Assembly (NCBI RefSeq): GCF_040054535.1
Contig: NC_090780.1
Coordinates: forward strand, 5,418,001 to 5,482,000
DNA length: 64,000 nt
Origin: Antennarius striatus
Taxonomy: Eukaryota; Chordata; Actinopteri; Lophiiformes; Antennariidae
Direction: 5' to 3'
The notes under the pieces are model-generated. The model worked only from the letters and a program-made list of their open reading frames with translations, was not told the origin of the DNA and made no database searches. The first letter of the stretch is position 1; every line of letters begins with the position of its first letter. A program made the position numbers and the translations under genes. Of this stretch, positions 1 through 12,200 are shown piece by piece.

Positions 1-346
1 TTCACTTTGCTGTGGTACACATTTGTATTCAGAGCTCTTATGAATCTTTTGAATCTAACATAATCTAGGTCCAAGTCAGACAAGGTTCAGAATGACACTA
101 TGGTTTTGCTTACTAATTTTGGTCTATGATCTTAAATCTGCATTCTAAGTGTACTTTTTATCAAGTAATCTGCTGCATTATAATCATAGTGAGAGGAATC
201 AGTATTGAACTGTTGATTAAAATTGACAATCTAATAAAAGCATTTGTCATTTTAACTTGTAGTTTCAGCTCATCTTAAAATGCATTTCTTTTGATGTTCG
301 CTAAGAAGTGCTGTTTATTGAGTGGCTGGTGATCTCTGTTCTACAG

Positions 347-1293
347 GAGGTTCAGCACTGGGACCAGGGAGAAGGTGTTAAGGTGGCTTTTCCCCAAAAC
401 AACAATCTGCCCCCTGTTGGACAGTGCTGGAACTGTTGTACAGCGTTGCCTGGTCACTCACAGCATTAACTCCCACAGCAAGGTGAGTTCTCAAATCCAG
501 ACAGACTGGAGGACAAGCTGTGTTGCGCTTATTTACATACCATTGTAAGTTTGTGTATTTTGTAGTTGATCTGATATTTAGTAACTTTCCATATCCCTCA
601 GCCTCAGCTGTGAGTCTTTGTGTTTCAGGGTTTTGGAGTGTTGGGCTGGTTGGTGGTGGGAGAGGGCCTTCCAACAGTTAGAGTTGTACCAGTTCAACGA
701 TGTCAGAAACACTGCAGTTCTTTCAACCTGTGGCTGACGCCTGGAGATATGGGTGATGTTTTTATCCAAACACACTATTTACATGAAGATATGCCAACAA
801 TACATTTAACAAATGAGCTTCCAGTATGTGCCTCAATAAAAAGTATACTGTTGGGGCTCTGCAGAAAATTGTATTATTTTTAGATTACGACAACTGATTT
901 TTATATGGTACAGAAATACATTTTCTCATCACCTGATACATTCAGAGAGGCATTAGCAGTCTGATCTCATATACTTAGTGACTGTTAGGTGCTGTTGTAA
1001 CCTAGACTGTATTACTTGTGCATGTCTATGATTAGTGATGTATACAGCTCACTAACTGAACGTGAACCATCACATCTGAGTTTAACTAAACAGATATAGA
1101 ATAGAGAATCTACTCCCAATGCTTTAAAACTGTTGTCACACGACTGCTAAAACACTTTGGTGTTCACACTAGGTTGATAGCTTGTCCCTTCTGACCTGTC
1201 ACCTGTGCAGTTTATGCTGACCCTCGGTACTGGCAAATGGAACTGTTCCCTGGCCGAGGTCAGAACATCATCTGTGATGGATCATCATTTTAA
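347..1293 (+). CDS. 3' end of an unrecognised protein-coding gene (last three exons)
   Basis: Three exons join in one frame: 347-482, 629-752 and 1,211-1,293, with TAA at 1,291-1,293. Acceptors are ctacag, tttcag and gtgcag; donors are gtgagt and gtgatg. Intron phases agree at both junctions (0, then 1), so about 114 residues are recovered. The first exon encodes RFSTGTREKVLRW and continues through a VVQRCLVTHSINSHSK stretch. The second begins GFGVLGWLVVGEGLP and runs to SFNLWLTPGDM. The last ends LFPGRGQNIICDGSSF. Hydrophobic and polar residues alternate as in a folded C-terminal domain; I see no transmembrane helix or low complexity. The gene enters from beyond the left edge and ends tail-to-tail with sh2d5. 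A GREB1-family C-terminus came to mind, but I cannot verify it and give no symbol. That it is a real gene rests on the open frame across three phase-matched exons. Confidence 0.6.
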
Positions 1294-1890
1294 TCTCCAG
1301 GCAGAAAGAAGTGATGGAGGACAGAGGCCTAGGCTGGGCTGTGATGTACAATTCTGCTATAAATGTTGGACTTCTGGTGAGGTGATTTCATCCAGTGATG
1401 CCTTAAAATATTCGTCATTTTTTGACAGTGGAGATCAGAGGATATACAACCATTGCACAAATGACTTCCAAGGGTTGAGGTCAGAAGATTTAATGTACAG
1501 TATATGGCTTTTAGACTTTTCCCTTGTCTGTAACAGCAGAACACAATCTTTTCTTAAACTCTTTGCAGTCCTCAGACGTGCTGCATGTACTGTGCTTGTG
1601 CCATAGCTTGAAGAAAATGTCCTGGTGATAATTTCCAATGTTGTATTTGCATTATCCAGTGACACTATTTCTGCTCTAACGCACAAGAGAGATCACATAG
1701 CGGGAGAAGATATTTTTATACTTCTATTGAACTGAATGAATGTTTTATCACCTCTGGCCATGAGATAACGTCATGTAGGTATTCAGTGTCCTCCATGTTC
1801 ATTAATCGTTGATCAAGTGTTTTTTAATTTGATTTTACTGCTTTGACACTCAAAGCTGTGCATCTGGATTTCAGTGTTGTGATTTATTAT

Positions 1891-1969
<79 letters not shown>

Positions 1970-2037
1970 TCCGCTTGCATGTCTGTTCATAAATATAATT
2001 TATGTGTGTATATAATACATACTGTGCATATACACAC
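1294..2037. other. Probable 3' UTR and intergenic sequence
   Basis: This stretch follows the stop codon of the left-edge gene. Short open frames here have no exon signals or domain character and look incidental. I found no AATAAA between the stop codon and the GT microsatellite at 1,894, so the polyadenylation site is not located. Confidence 0.4.
1894..1966 (+). repeat. (GT)n microsatellite
   Basis: An almost perfect GT dinucleotide run of about 73 bases. The short open frame across it, which would read alternating V and C, is an artefact of the repeat. Confidence 0.97.
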
Positions 2038-4044
2038 ACAGTTGTATGAAAAAGTTTGGGCACCCCTGATAATTTTCCACATTTCCTTTATAAGTCACTG
2101 GTGGTTTGGATAAACAATTTAAGTTAAATGTACCATATAGCAGATGAACACCAGTAGTGTTTGAGAAGTGAAATGTAGTTTATAGGATCTATAAAAAGTG
2201 TGCAATAATTATTTCAACAAAAGTAGGCAGGTGCATAAATTTGGGCACCTCAACACCAAAATTACATCAGTATTTACATTTAGTATTTCTGCAGAAATAA
2301 CAGCCTCTAAGGCCCCGTCCACACTGTTCCGGACCATTTTGAAAAAGCAACTTTTTTTTGCCGTTACGCCTTTGGTCCACATGACAACAAAGATATCCGG
2401 GACGAAAACACAACTTTTTGAAAACGCCAGCCAAGGTGCAGTTTATTGAAACACTGGGTCTGCGTTGTCGTCTGGACAACTTTTTCTATCTGGGGGCGTG
2501 TCCCTGCAACAAAAACCACTGTGACATAATGTATGTGACCCGTATCTACATGTACACAGAATGGACGGAGTTAAAACCAGCTATTTTCTGATGTTTAACA
2601 CCTCCATGTCGAAGATGCATTGATAAACATGCTTGACACTTGAATATTTGTTCGTCTGTTTCTTTATGAGTCAAAAAGCTTATATATTTATTCATTCATT
2701 CATGTTTCTTGCCAAAGACGTCGATGCCAGTTCTGGGTCGGACCTGACGCGCTGCCTGCTGGTGGGAGAACTGTGATGGAGGTCGGTCCTCCAGGAGGAT
2801 TGGCGTGAATTTCCATACATCTCAGTCCTCTCTCCTGTCGTTTTCGGAGTTGTTCCGTTTATAAACGTGTTGATCACACACACTAATGCGGTTACGTGTG
2901 GACGGAGATTTTTTCGAAAACTGTTGTGTGGACGCTAATCTTTTTCTATGCGGGGTGAAAAAAGTTGCGTTTTCAAAAAGTTCCGGGACCGTGTGGACGG
3001 GGCACTGGTCTTAATTTCGGTTGAAGGTATTTTTGACTATTTGTCTTCACAACACTTCTCCAGTTCAGTTGGTTTGATGGTTCCCACCATGGTCAGCCTT
3101 TAAATCTCACCACAAATTTTTGACAATATTCATGGCTATTCCAGGACATTGTACTTGTTCCTCTGCATGAACACCTTAGTAGAATTTGAACAGCTTTTAG
3201 GGTCACTGTCTTGTTGACGTATCCAGCACCAGCATAAATCCAGCTTTGTCTCTGATCCTTAAACATGCAAGAATCTGCTGATATGGACTGGAATCCATGT
3301 GACCTACAACTTTAACGAGATTGTCAGTACTTGCACTGGATACACAGCCCAACAGCATGATGGAACCAAACGCCAAATTTTACAGTGGGTAGCATGTGTT
3401 TGTTTTGGAACACTGTTTACTTAATCTGCCATGCGTACCACCCCTTGTTATGTCCAGATAACTCAATTTTAGTTCCATCAGTCCAGAGCACTTAATTCCA
3501 AAATGAAGCTGGCTTGTTGCTTGACTGTTCTCACCATCCGTCGCCTCCACTTATCTGGCATTTTTCTTGGCTTGCCACTTCGGGCTTAAACTAGAACTGT
3601 GCCTGTGTTCTTCCATTTCCTCACTACATTCCTTACAGTGGAAACTGACAGCTGAAATCTTTGAGATAGCTTTTTGCTTTCTTCCCCTAAACCAAGATGT
3701 TGAACAATCTTTGTTTTCAGGTCATCTGACAGTTTTGAGGCCCTCCTGTTGCCACTCTTCATAAAAAATGCAAAGAGGATAACAACTAATAATTGGCCAA
3801 CGTAAATACCTTTTCTTGTGATTGGCTTCACTTTTGTATGCAGCTCAAGGGTCAATGAGCTTACTAAACAGATTTTGTGTTTCAATAATCAGTGCTAAAG
3901 TTATTCAAATCAATAAAACAACAAGGGTGCCCAAATTTATGCACCTGCCTACTTTTGTTTAAATATTGTACACTTTCTGTAAATCCTATAAATTTCATTT
4001 CACTTCTCATATTACTGTTTACCTGCTATAATTATTAACTGAAA

Positions 4045-4046
<2 letters not shown>
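2038..4046 (-). mobile_element. Decayed Tc1/mariner element, split by a MITE
   Basis: The left end carries an inverted terminal region containing AAAGTTTGGGCACCCC. A second inverted pair, AAAGTAGGCAGGTGCATAAA near 2,221 and its complement near 3,940, brackets the element interior. The transposase is on the minus strand. Its N-terminal helix-turn-helix is readable at 3,586-3,770 (SDDLKTKIVQHLGLGEESKK followed by SVSTVRNVVRKW). The catalytic part, about 3,100-3,580, is broken by stops and frameshifts. A 0.69-kb MITE is inserted at 2,311-3,003. The right terminal repeat runs into a GT microsatellite at 4,047, so the outermost right end is lost. A fragment of the same family lies at 29,570-29,995. 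Tc1 elements move by cut-and-paste into TA sites; this copy cannot encode a working enzyme. Confidence 0.85.
2311..3003. mobile_element. MITE with GGCCCCGTCCACAC ends (copy A), inserted in a Tc1 element
   Basis: The left end reads GGCCCCGTCCACAC and the right end GTGTGGACGGGGC, an inverted terminal repeat. Both flanks continue into the same Tc1 element. Subterminal sequence on both sides is rich in self-complementary motifs such as AAAAAGTTGCGTTTTC and ACTTTTTGAAAACGCC. No open frame resembles a transposase. The interior from about 2,360 to 2,775 matches copy C at about 45,750-46,155. Copy B is at 36,232-36,708. Three-base TGA duplications around copy B suggest a PIF/Harbinger-type source, but this is inference. 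Confidence 0.75.

Positions 4047-4077
<31 letters not shown>
4047..4077 (+). repeat. (GT)n microsatellite at the broken end of a Tc1 element
   Basis: A run of about 15 GT units lies directly where the right terminal repeat of the 2,038-4,046 element should continue. Confidence 0.95.
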
Positions 4078-4079
<2 letters not shown>

Positions 4080-4196
4080 ACTCACTCACTCACTGGCCAC
4101 TTTATTAGGTACACCTGTCCAACTGCTGGTTAACACTTAATTTCTAATCAGCCAATCACATGGCGGCAACTCGGTGCATTTAGGCATGTACTGTAT
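4080..4196. repeat. Interspersed teleost repeat containing TTTATTAGGTACACCTG
   Basis: The segment with CACTTTATTAGGTACACCTG, followed by AATCAGCCAATCACATGGC and TGCATTTAGGCATGTA, matches a repeat I know from many fish genomes. Its family is uncertain. It has no coding content. Confidence 0.55.
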
Positions 4197-4199
4197 ATA

Positions 4200-4635
4200 T
4201 ATGTATCTCCCCACTGAAATATTTGAATAAGCTCACTTAAAAACCTCACGCTGTCACGCTTCCGGCGTCTACCCAGAAGTTCGGGCTGCTAGCCGAGTCA
4301 GCTCCGGTCTTCACATTTATCCATGTCTCTCACTTACGGAGCCGTTTTGACTTCGTCAAACATAGCGGTTTATATTCTTTGATTGTGACGGAACTCACGT
4401 TGTGCTTTATTCACCAGGACCAAACTCGCAAAGCCGGCATCTGCTCAGATGGCCGGACCGTAATGCTGAAGCGGCCTTCATCTTTGCATTTGTCTGTCCC
4501 ACACACATGGAGTCGCTTCGTCGGAGACAGCGGTTTGTTTTCTTGTGACAGCGAAGAAAAAAAGAAAACAGAGTCTGATATTATTGTTTTTCCATTGAAT
4601 TTCGACAGGTTCCCACTTGTATACCTATACATCTG
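4200..4635. other. Non-coding stretch sharing a short piece with 45.6 kb
   Basis: The start (TAAGCTCACTTAAAAACCTC, then CACGCTGTCACGCTT) resembles 45,626-45,662, which points to a shared repeat. The rest is moderately GC-rich and has short open frames on both strands without recognisable domains. I see no gene here. Confidence 0.4.
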
Positions 4636-4639
4636 TATA

Positions 4640-6000
<1,361 letters not shown>

Positions 6001-7150
6001 AGTTCAAATGAACCAGGTCTGTATTTGAAGTACATAAGTTAAAAAAAAAATTTCATTTGCAACGGGGACTTGGAAAAATGGAATTTATCGTAAGTTATGG
6101 AGCACACCATGACAGCAGAAGTGACAGAACCGTAGACCACGGAGTGAATCCATATCAATGCAGGTAAAGCTAGCGACAAGCTAAAGAGCTGACGTTTTCG
6201 TAATAATTTATCCAAATATCGCCAAAAATAATGTCGTCAGAAACTGAAGACAAGTTCCCAGTGAACACACATGGGGGTGTAGTTATTCCATATAATTACC
6301 ACCCAATGTACAAGTAGGATGAGTTTGGACATGTAGTGACTCATCCCAGGTGTCTTCATCTGAATCACATTCTGACAGAGATGTCCAACTAGTTATAATG
6401 TTCCATTTTGGTTTACTGTGTGTATGGAGAAGTTAATCGTGCTACCGATGCTAACGCACTAGCCATTGAGCTAGCTGCCTTTCCTTACTGTTGGACTGTA
6501 GAATTAATAACAACTCTAGTTTATATTAATATATCTTGTATTTACGAATGTATAAGGATCAGGACCTGACATTCTGTTTTTGTATGGTTTATTTCAGTGT
6601 CAGATCTCAGCAAAATGACCTGTCACTTTTGATATTATTTACTTTTCGTGACTGCCATAATCGCGCGATAATCTGGTCATAAAAACAATTATATAACACC
6701 TCCAGTAGCTCCAAACATTAATTAATTATCCACTAAACATTGGGAATTCAGAATAAATACTATGGGTTGTCCGAAGATGATCTTACCTTCAAATCTCTTT
6801 GGAAATCACCTGAGGTAAAGGGCTCCTGACAGATCCTCGGATCTTTGGTCATATTGACCCGGTTTAGCTACCCAGAAGGTATTATAAAGAAGGATAGGTC
6901 CTTGTCTTTGTTTTTCTTGCTGTTGTGTTGACACAACCGTTCACCTCACAGGTAACCATGATATTTATCGAGTTAATTGTGTTGTTGATGTCATTGTATT
7001 CTATGGCTGCCAAGCTAAGTTTGTCGCCTATGATGTCCACATGACCACTGGAAGCGGAAGCTGCTGCGGCGCAGATTTTTAAGGTTTTCTTACCAAAGGG
7101 ATGATGCTACACATAAAAAATTTATTTTGTCTTCTATTTTTCATAGTGAA
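6001..7150. other. Non-coding stretch, probably an eroded transposon
   Basis: No exon or complete domain can be read. Near 6,230 a short frame opens MSSETEDKFPVNTHGG and continues PYNYHPMYK. It is weakly reminiscent of a PY.F.P-containing motif common in fish repetitive P2X7-like open frames; this is a guess. A possible repeat boundary lies near 6,000, where the Tc1 copy stops. Confidence 0.35.
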
Positions 7151-7668
7151 TAACATGTGGTACCTCTACTTACGAATATCTCTACATACGAAATTTTCTA
7201 CTTATGAAACGTCTCAACAGGACAATATTGCCTCTAGTTATGAAAGCAATTTCGAGTTACGGAAGGTAAAAATACAGTATGGGCTGCTACTCACAGCTCC
7301 CAAAGCTTCCTGATCGCAACATTCTTATAGCTGCTCTGCCATTGGCTATTACCTAGCATCTTCGTGGCATCCCATTACTTAAGAGGGACCTCTGTGTAGC
7401 TAGATAGGTGTCTGTGCAGCGTCCTCGTCATTCGGCCTCGGCCCATGAGGTTTTCTGTTAGTTTCACGCATATATTAACTTTTTGAGTATTTGCTATGGA
7501 CCCCAAAAAAGATGGAGAAAAGAGGAAAAGAAAAGAGGTTTTTTTTGTCCATACAAACAAAGAGATAATAGAAAAGCATGAAAAAGGGACGCGTTTGGTT
7601 GATCTCGCCAAAGAATATGGCCATAATGCATCTACAATCGCCACGTTATTAAAACAAAAGGAATAATA
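7151..7668 (+). mobile_element. Tigger/pogo-type fragment with CENP-B-like helix-turn-helix
   Basis: The left end contains GTGGTACCTCTACTTACGAA, a terminal repeat shared with the element at 12,394-13,304. From 7,497 an initiator frame reads [19 protein letters not shown] and then [20 protein letters not shown], which is the N-terminal psq/CENP-B-type helix-turn-helix of Tigger transposases. The sequence stops after TIATLLKQKE at about 7,665 and no catalytic domain follows. A 17-base hAT-like end (TGGTTGGGGACCACTG) follows at 7,680. Confidence 0.7.
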
Positions 7669-7699
7669 ATGAGAAATAGTGGTTGGGGACCACTGATCT

Positions 7700-8340
7700 A
7701 CGGGAGACAATGACACCCAAAGTATGTTCCAGATGTCCTACTTTGTAGTTTGGTTTTGACTGCGGTCATTGCAGAAAATCACTCTTCAGAGAGACAGGAG
7801 GTTGGGAATGGAAGCAGGGTTTTCCATGCTTTTTAGGCAATTTCAGGATTTTCTGCTTTGACTTTAATCCAGAACACTGGTGCAGTTTGGGGCACTTAAT
7901 TTAGGGGTAATGAGTGGTAATCTCTCACGTGACTGAGACCTGTCAAGAGGCACAAACCCATACATTCGTCTGTGGGTCATTCCGAGCAGGAGTCACCTTT
8001 CAAAATAAAACATCTTTAGACTGATAATCAATAAAAAAGAGAACATTTCAAACGTTCTATGCTTCCCGGTACCTAATGGCCTGTGATGAGGTACTGGGCC
8101 ATGACACTGTTGTTGGGGGCTGCTACTCTAACACACATCAAATGGGTTAAAAATGCACTCCGCCACCCTGGCAGACAAACATGACAGTCAATAGAAATAC
8201 AAAATTCTGGCTGGTGCTTGACTTTTAACCATGATTAAACATCTAATTTCATAAGGGAGCAGTCACTCTGATTGGTAACAGAAAGTAACCCCATTCAACA
8301 CAAGCCCAAAAAGATAGACACCCTTTCATGCTCACAATCA
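7700..8340. other. Downstream flank of sh2d5, nothing recognised
   Basis: The stretch is AT-rich single-copy-looking sequence beyond the probable sh2d5 3' end. No exon, RNA gene or clear repeat is visible. Confidence 0.35.
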
Positions 8341-8344
8341 TACC

Positions 8345-8530
8345 GATGGTCAGTTTGGAGCGACCAATTCACTTAATTTGCATGTTTTTAGTGGTGGGGG
8401 GAAGCCGGAGAACACAGAGAAGCATGCAGACGTGGGGAGAACATACAAACTCTGCACAGAAAGGCCCTTAGGTGAAATTTAACCAAGGCAACAGCTCTAC
8501 CCACTGGGCGATTGTGCTGCCCTCCACCTC
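8345..8530. repeat. Interspersed repeat fragment (GGAGAACATACAAACTCT type)
   Basis: The motifs CAGTTTGGAGCGACCAATTC, GGGGGGAAGCCGGAGAAC and GGGGAGAACATACAAACTC match a widespread fish repeat. Related pieces lie at 46,490-46,720 and, in the opposite orientation, at 63,060-63,300. The source family (LINE tail or SINE) is not resolved. Confidence 0.5.
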
Positions 8531-9200
8531 TATACTCCCTGCTGCAAAGGAGAAATTTTCTCTAGATCAAAGTCATGCAGCACTTTGGAAAAAAAAAAAG
8601 CAGACATTTTGTGGGGTTGAAAGCAGAAAGGTGTTTAATCTCAAACCAGTGCATAATATGAAGATTGTTTGATGGTCTAATATGTAAAAGATGGAACCAA
8701 GTGCCCAGATTTAGTACTCAATTGTAATACAACCAGATAACTATATCACTGACAATTTTAAAATAGTATTTCTCCTCATTCCTCCAGGTCAAACATTTAC
8801 AAAAATTAACATGTAATCAAGATTAAAAAACAATGAAACAGTAAAATTTTATCAGAATATTTTGACCACACACACACAAAGTGCAATGACCAACTCCACA
8901 CTCCTCAGTCTCGGGTTGTTCATTTCATGGCATAAAAACACTAAAGCCTCTCAGGCACAAACAACTTTCTGCAAAAAAAACAACATTACAGCAGTAGAGA
9001 CAAAATATGACATCTTTGATAAATACCTTTGATGAAATAGCATATACTATACAAAAAAGTTCCTACACTGGTAATAGGTGCATTATTTTATGTGGTTTGT
9101 GACACCTCTCTACTACACCAAATGTGATTTAGAAGTAAGAGATACTCATGCTTTTTTTTTTATATCTGAAAGTGGCAATCTATGCTCTAGTATCCAAGGT

Positions 9201-12200
9201 TCACACATTTTCCTTTCTATTGGTACTTTTCATTTTGGCTTTGTTCAGGCTGTAGTCTTGCTTCATAGCTGGTTGTTTGATATTTTCCTCCCATTCATAG
9301 CAGTGATTTACTCGGGCGGAGCTCAACAGACATGGCAGCTCATTACCAATCTCTGTGTAGTGTTCAATCAGTTCTGCTATGGAGTTGAATTCAGTCTTGC
9401 ATTTCTGCCACCAAGAAAAAAAAAATCAATCAACTTTCAACATAGTTATTAGCTTGAAAATATGTTAAAATGGTCATATACTGTAAGTGCTACTTTAAAT
9501 GTATATTATGTTTCATTCCTGCATTACAATACATAACACATGGTCAAAAGTAGAGAAGAACTAACTAACATTAGCCTAAAGGCTAAACTGTTTTCCACTG
9601 CTCAATATAGGCAGTATAATCTTTCTCATCGATTAAAGTGTTGCTGTTGAGAAAGTACATATATACTGTATATTAATCAAGATTTTAACTCTTGAATACC
9701 AAATACATTTGAAAATTATTGAGGTGTGTCTGATTGTCTATGCGAAGACTTAGAGGTATAAGACTAGATTTGTAAATCTAGATCCATCATAAATCTGCAA
9801 AAAATTAGCATTCCATCACCCATGGACATTCACATCGGTTTTTCCATCAAACGTTGGTCGTTTTTAAAAGAAAGAGTAACTCCAATGATCTAACCCTAGC
9901 TATGCCTTTTGCTTTTATTGAGAGGCACCTTTTGTCAAAAACCACATGTGTGGATACCACAAGTCCAAATAGATGTGCCAGTTTGGCATTTAATTGGTGT
10001 CGGTCACATCTTGGCCACACTGTTAACCAGCTGATCTTGTGTATTAAGTTCTTGAAATCTCATATGAAAATGTGGCACATAAACAATGATAGCACAGACT
10101 GATGAACAAGGTATATTATTTACCTCCAGCAGGAATTTGCCTTTACGGGTGTGTTCTATGGTATGGGTGATCAGGCCAGTGGGGTAGCGAATAATCAGAG
10201 AGCTATTACTGGGTTTTTTAGGATGTGGATGCAGAATATATGCTCCAAGAATATCATCAGCAAGTAAGGAATAGCTGCTGTCACTGAAATAGAGAAAGAC
10301 ATGTCATCAGAAAACCATCAACACAAGTAAGGATCATGAGCTAAATGTGTGAGCCACACTCACATTGCAATGCCAGCCCAGCACCACACTGCTTGAGCCA
10401 ATGCTTCTTCGGTTTCTGCTAAGCTCGGAGTGCGGGATCTTCTCACCAGTGCCTTGTCTGGATCCTTTCCTGTTACATGTGTATCAAGAAGTGAAATAAT
10501 TTCTTTGGTTTTTTTTTAACATTACAAGAAGCCCAGAAGTGGACAAGCACTTTAGAGAACATCATTGTTTATTCCCACTCGATGTAGGACATGTGAAGGG
10601 GTAGTGAAAAAACTAATTTCAAAGTGTGAGGAAGCGAAAGACTAAGAAAATGTGTATACACTCTGACCCGTATGAGATAAGGCCAATCTAGTCTGTGAGC
10701 CAAAAAGTCAAGAGATTTGTAGAAGGTACAAAGATTTCTGAGCTGAAGTCACATCCTGCCTTTGCTGCTGTCCAGTGTTAGCTGGTGTTAGCAATCCACA
10801 AGCTGAAGCCGATCAATAAGGTGATATTTTTCCATTCGTATAACTTATTCTAAACTCTTATTTTTCTAACTACACTCTTCCAACTATGGCTTCTCCCGCT
10901 AACCTTTCCTCCGTCTCCTCCCCCATCTACTCTTGCTCCAACTGTCTTCTGTTCAGCTATACCTTGACCTCCATTAGCGAGTCAGGAATATGTCTGAAGT
11001 GTAGCTTTGGAGGCGAGGCCTGGTGAGGTCGAGGGGCGACTCCACTCTATCGAGCATAGGCATAGCCCTGCAAAATGCAGGCCCCAGACAGGTTTAGAGG
11101 GAGCGGAGCGCCCTAGTGGTGAGCCCTAGCGGAGCGCCCTAGCTTAGCGCCACAGCTAGCAGGTCTGGCTAGCGCCAGCCCTAGATGGTCCAAGCTGCCC
11201 CCACCCTCAGCCGCCCCCTAGCAGCCTGAGAAACAGCATGGTTGGATAACTGTGAGAGGAAAACGTAGACATAAGAAGCCTACTGGACACCACCAACCTC
11301 ATACTTTGCAGGGGCGGTAGTGGCTCAGTGACAGAGTGGGCGGTAGAGCGTGAATTTCTTACAGTGTGACAAACACCCTGAAAAAAAATCTAGATGACAT
11401 AGCTCCATTAAAAAGAAAAATTGAAAAACAGGGAAGGTCAGCCCCATGGTTTAACCCGTCATTGCTTAAGCAATGGTACCGCAGACTGGAGGGAATTGGG
11501 CGATCGACAAAAACTGACGTAACCTATTCAACCTGGAAAGACAGCTTTGCATCATATAAGAAGGCTTTCTGTAGAAGTGAAAATACTTACTAGTCTGCAT
11601 TAATAGAGGAAATTAAAGACAACCCTCGGTTTCTTTTCAGCACTGTAGCCTGGTTGACTAAAAAGCACAAGTGTATCGAGCCTGCCATTCCTTTAAATCT
11701 TGAATGTGAGGATTTTCTTAGGTTTTTTCAAAGCAAAATTACAAATCTTAAAGATGAGATCTGTTAGGTACTGCCAAACACTAATCCGATAGCAGAGTAA
11801 TCTACTAAATCTAGCAATATCCTGGAGTGCTTTCAGCAAATGGAACTCTCCTATTTATATTCCCTAATTTCCTCTGCTAAACCCACCACCTGTCTACTAG
11901 ACAAAATTCCAACTACGCTCCTCAAAGAGATATTACCATTGATAAATAAACCGATACTATCCATAATTAATCAGTCATTAAAAATAAGTTATGTACCGCA
12001 ATATTTTAATTGGTTGTGATCAAGCCCCTCCTTAAGAAACCAAACCGAGACGTTAGCCTCCTCTCAAACTACAGGCCGATCTCTAACCTACCATTCCTAT
12101 CTAAGATCCTAGAGACCTTAGTGGCAAAACCGCGAAACGACTACCTGTTAGAGAACAATCTGTCAGAGGATTTTCAGTCAGGTTTTAGAATGAACTACAG

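Noticed and set aside
833..838. AATAAA as the polyadenylation signal of the left-edge gene
   Set aside because: It falls in the intron between the second and third exons; the phase-matched third exon carries the stop codon.
1889..2113. Open frame of 74 codons with a V-C repeat
   Set aside because: It is translation of a GT microsatellite.
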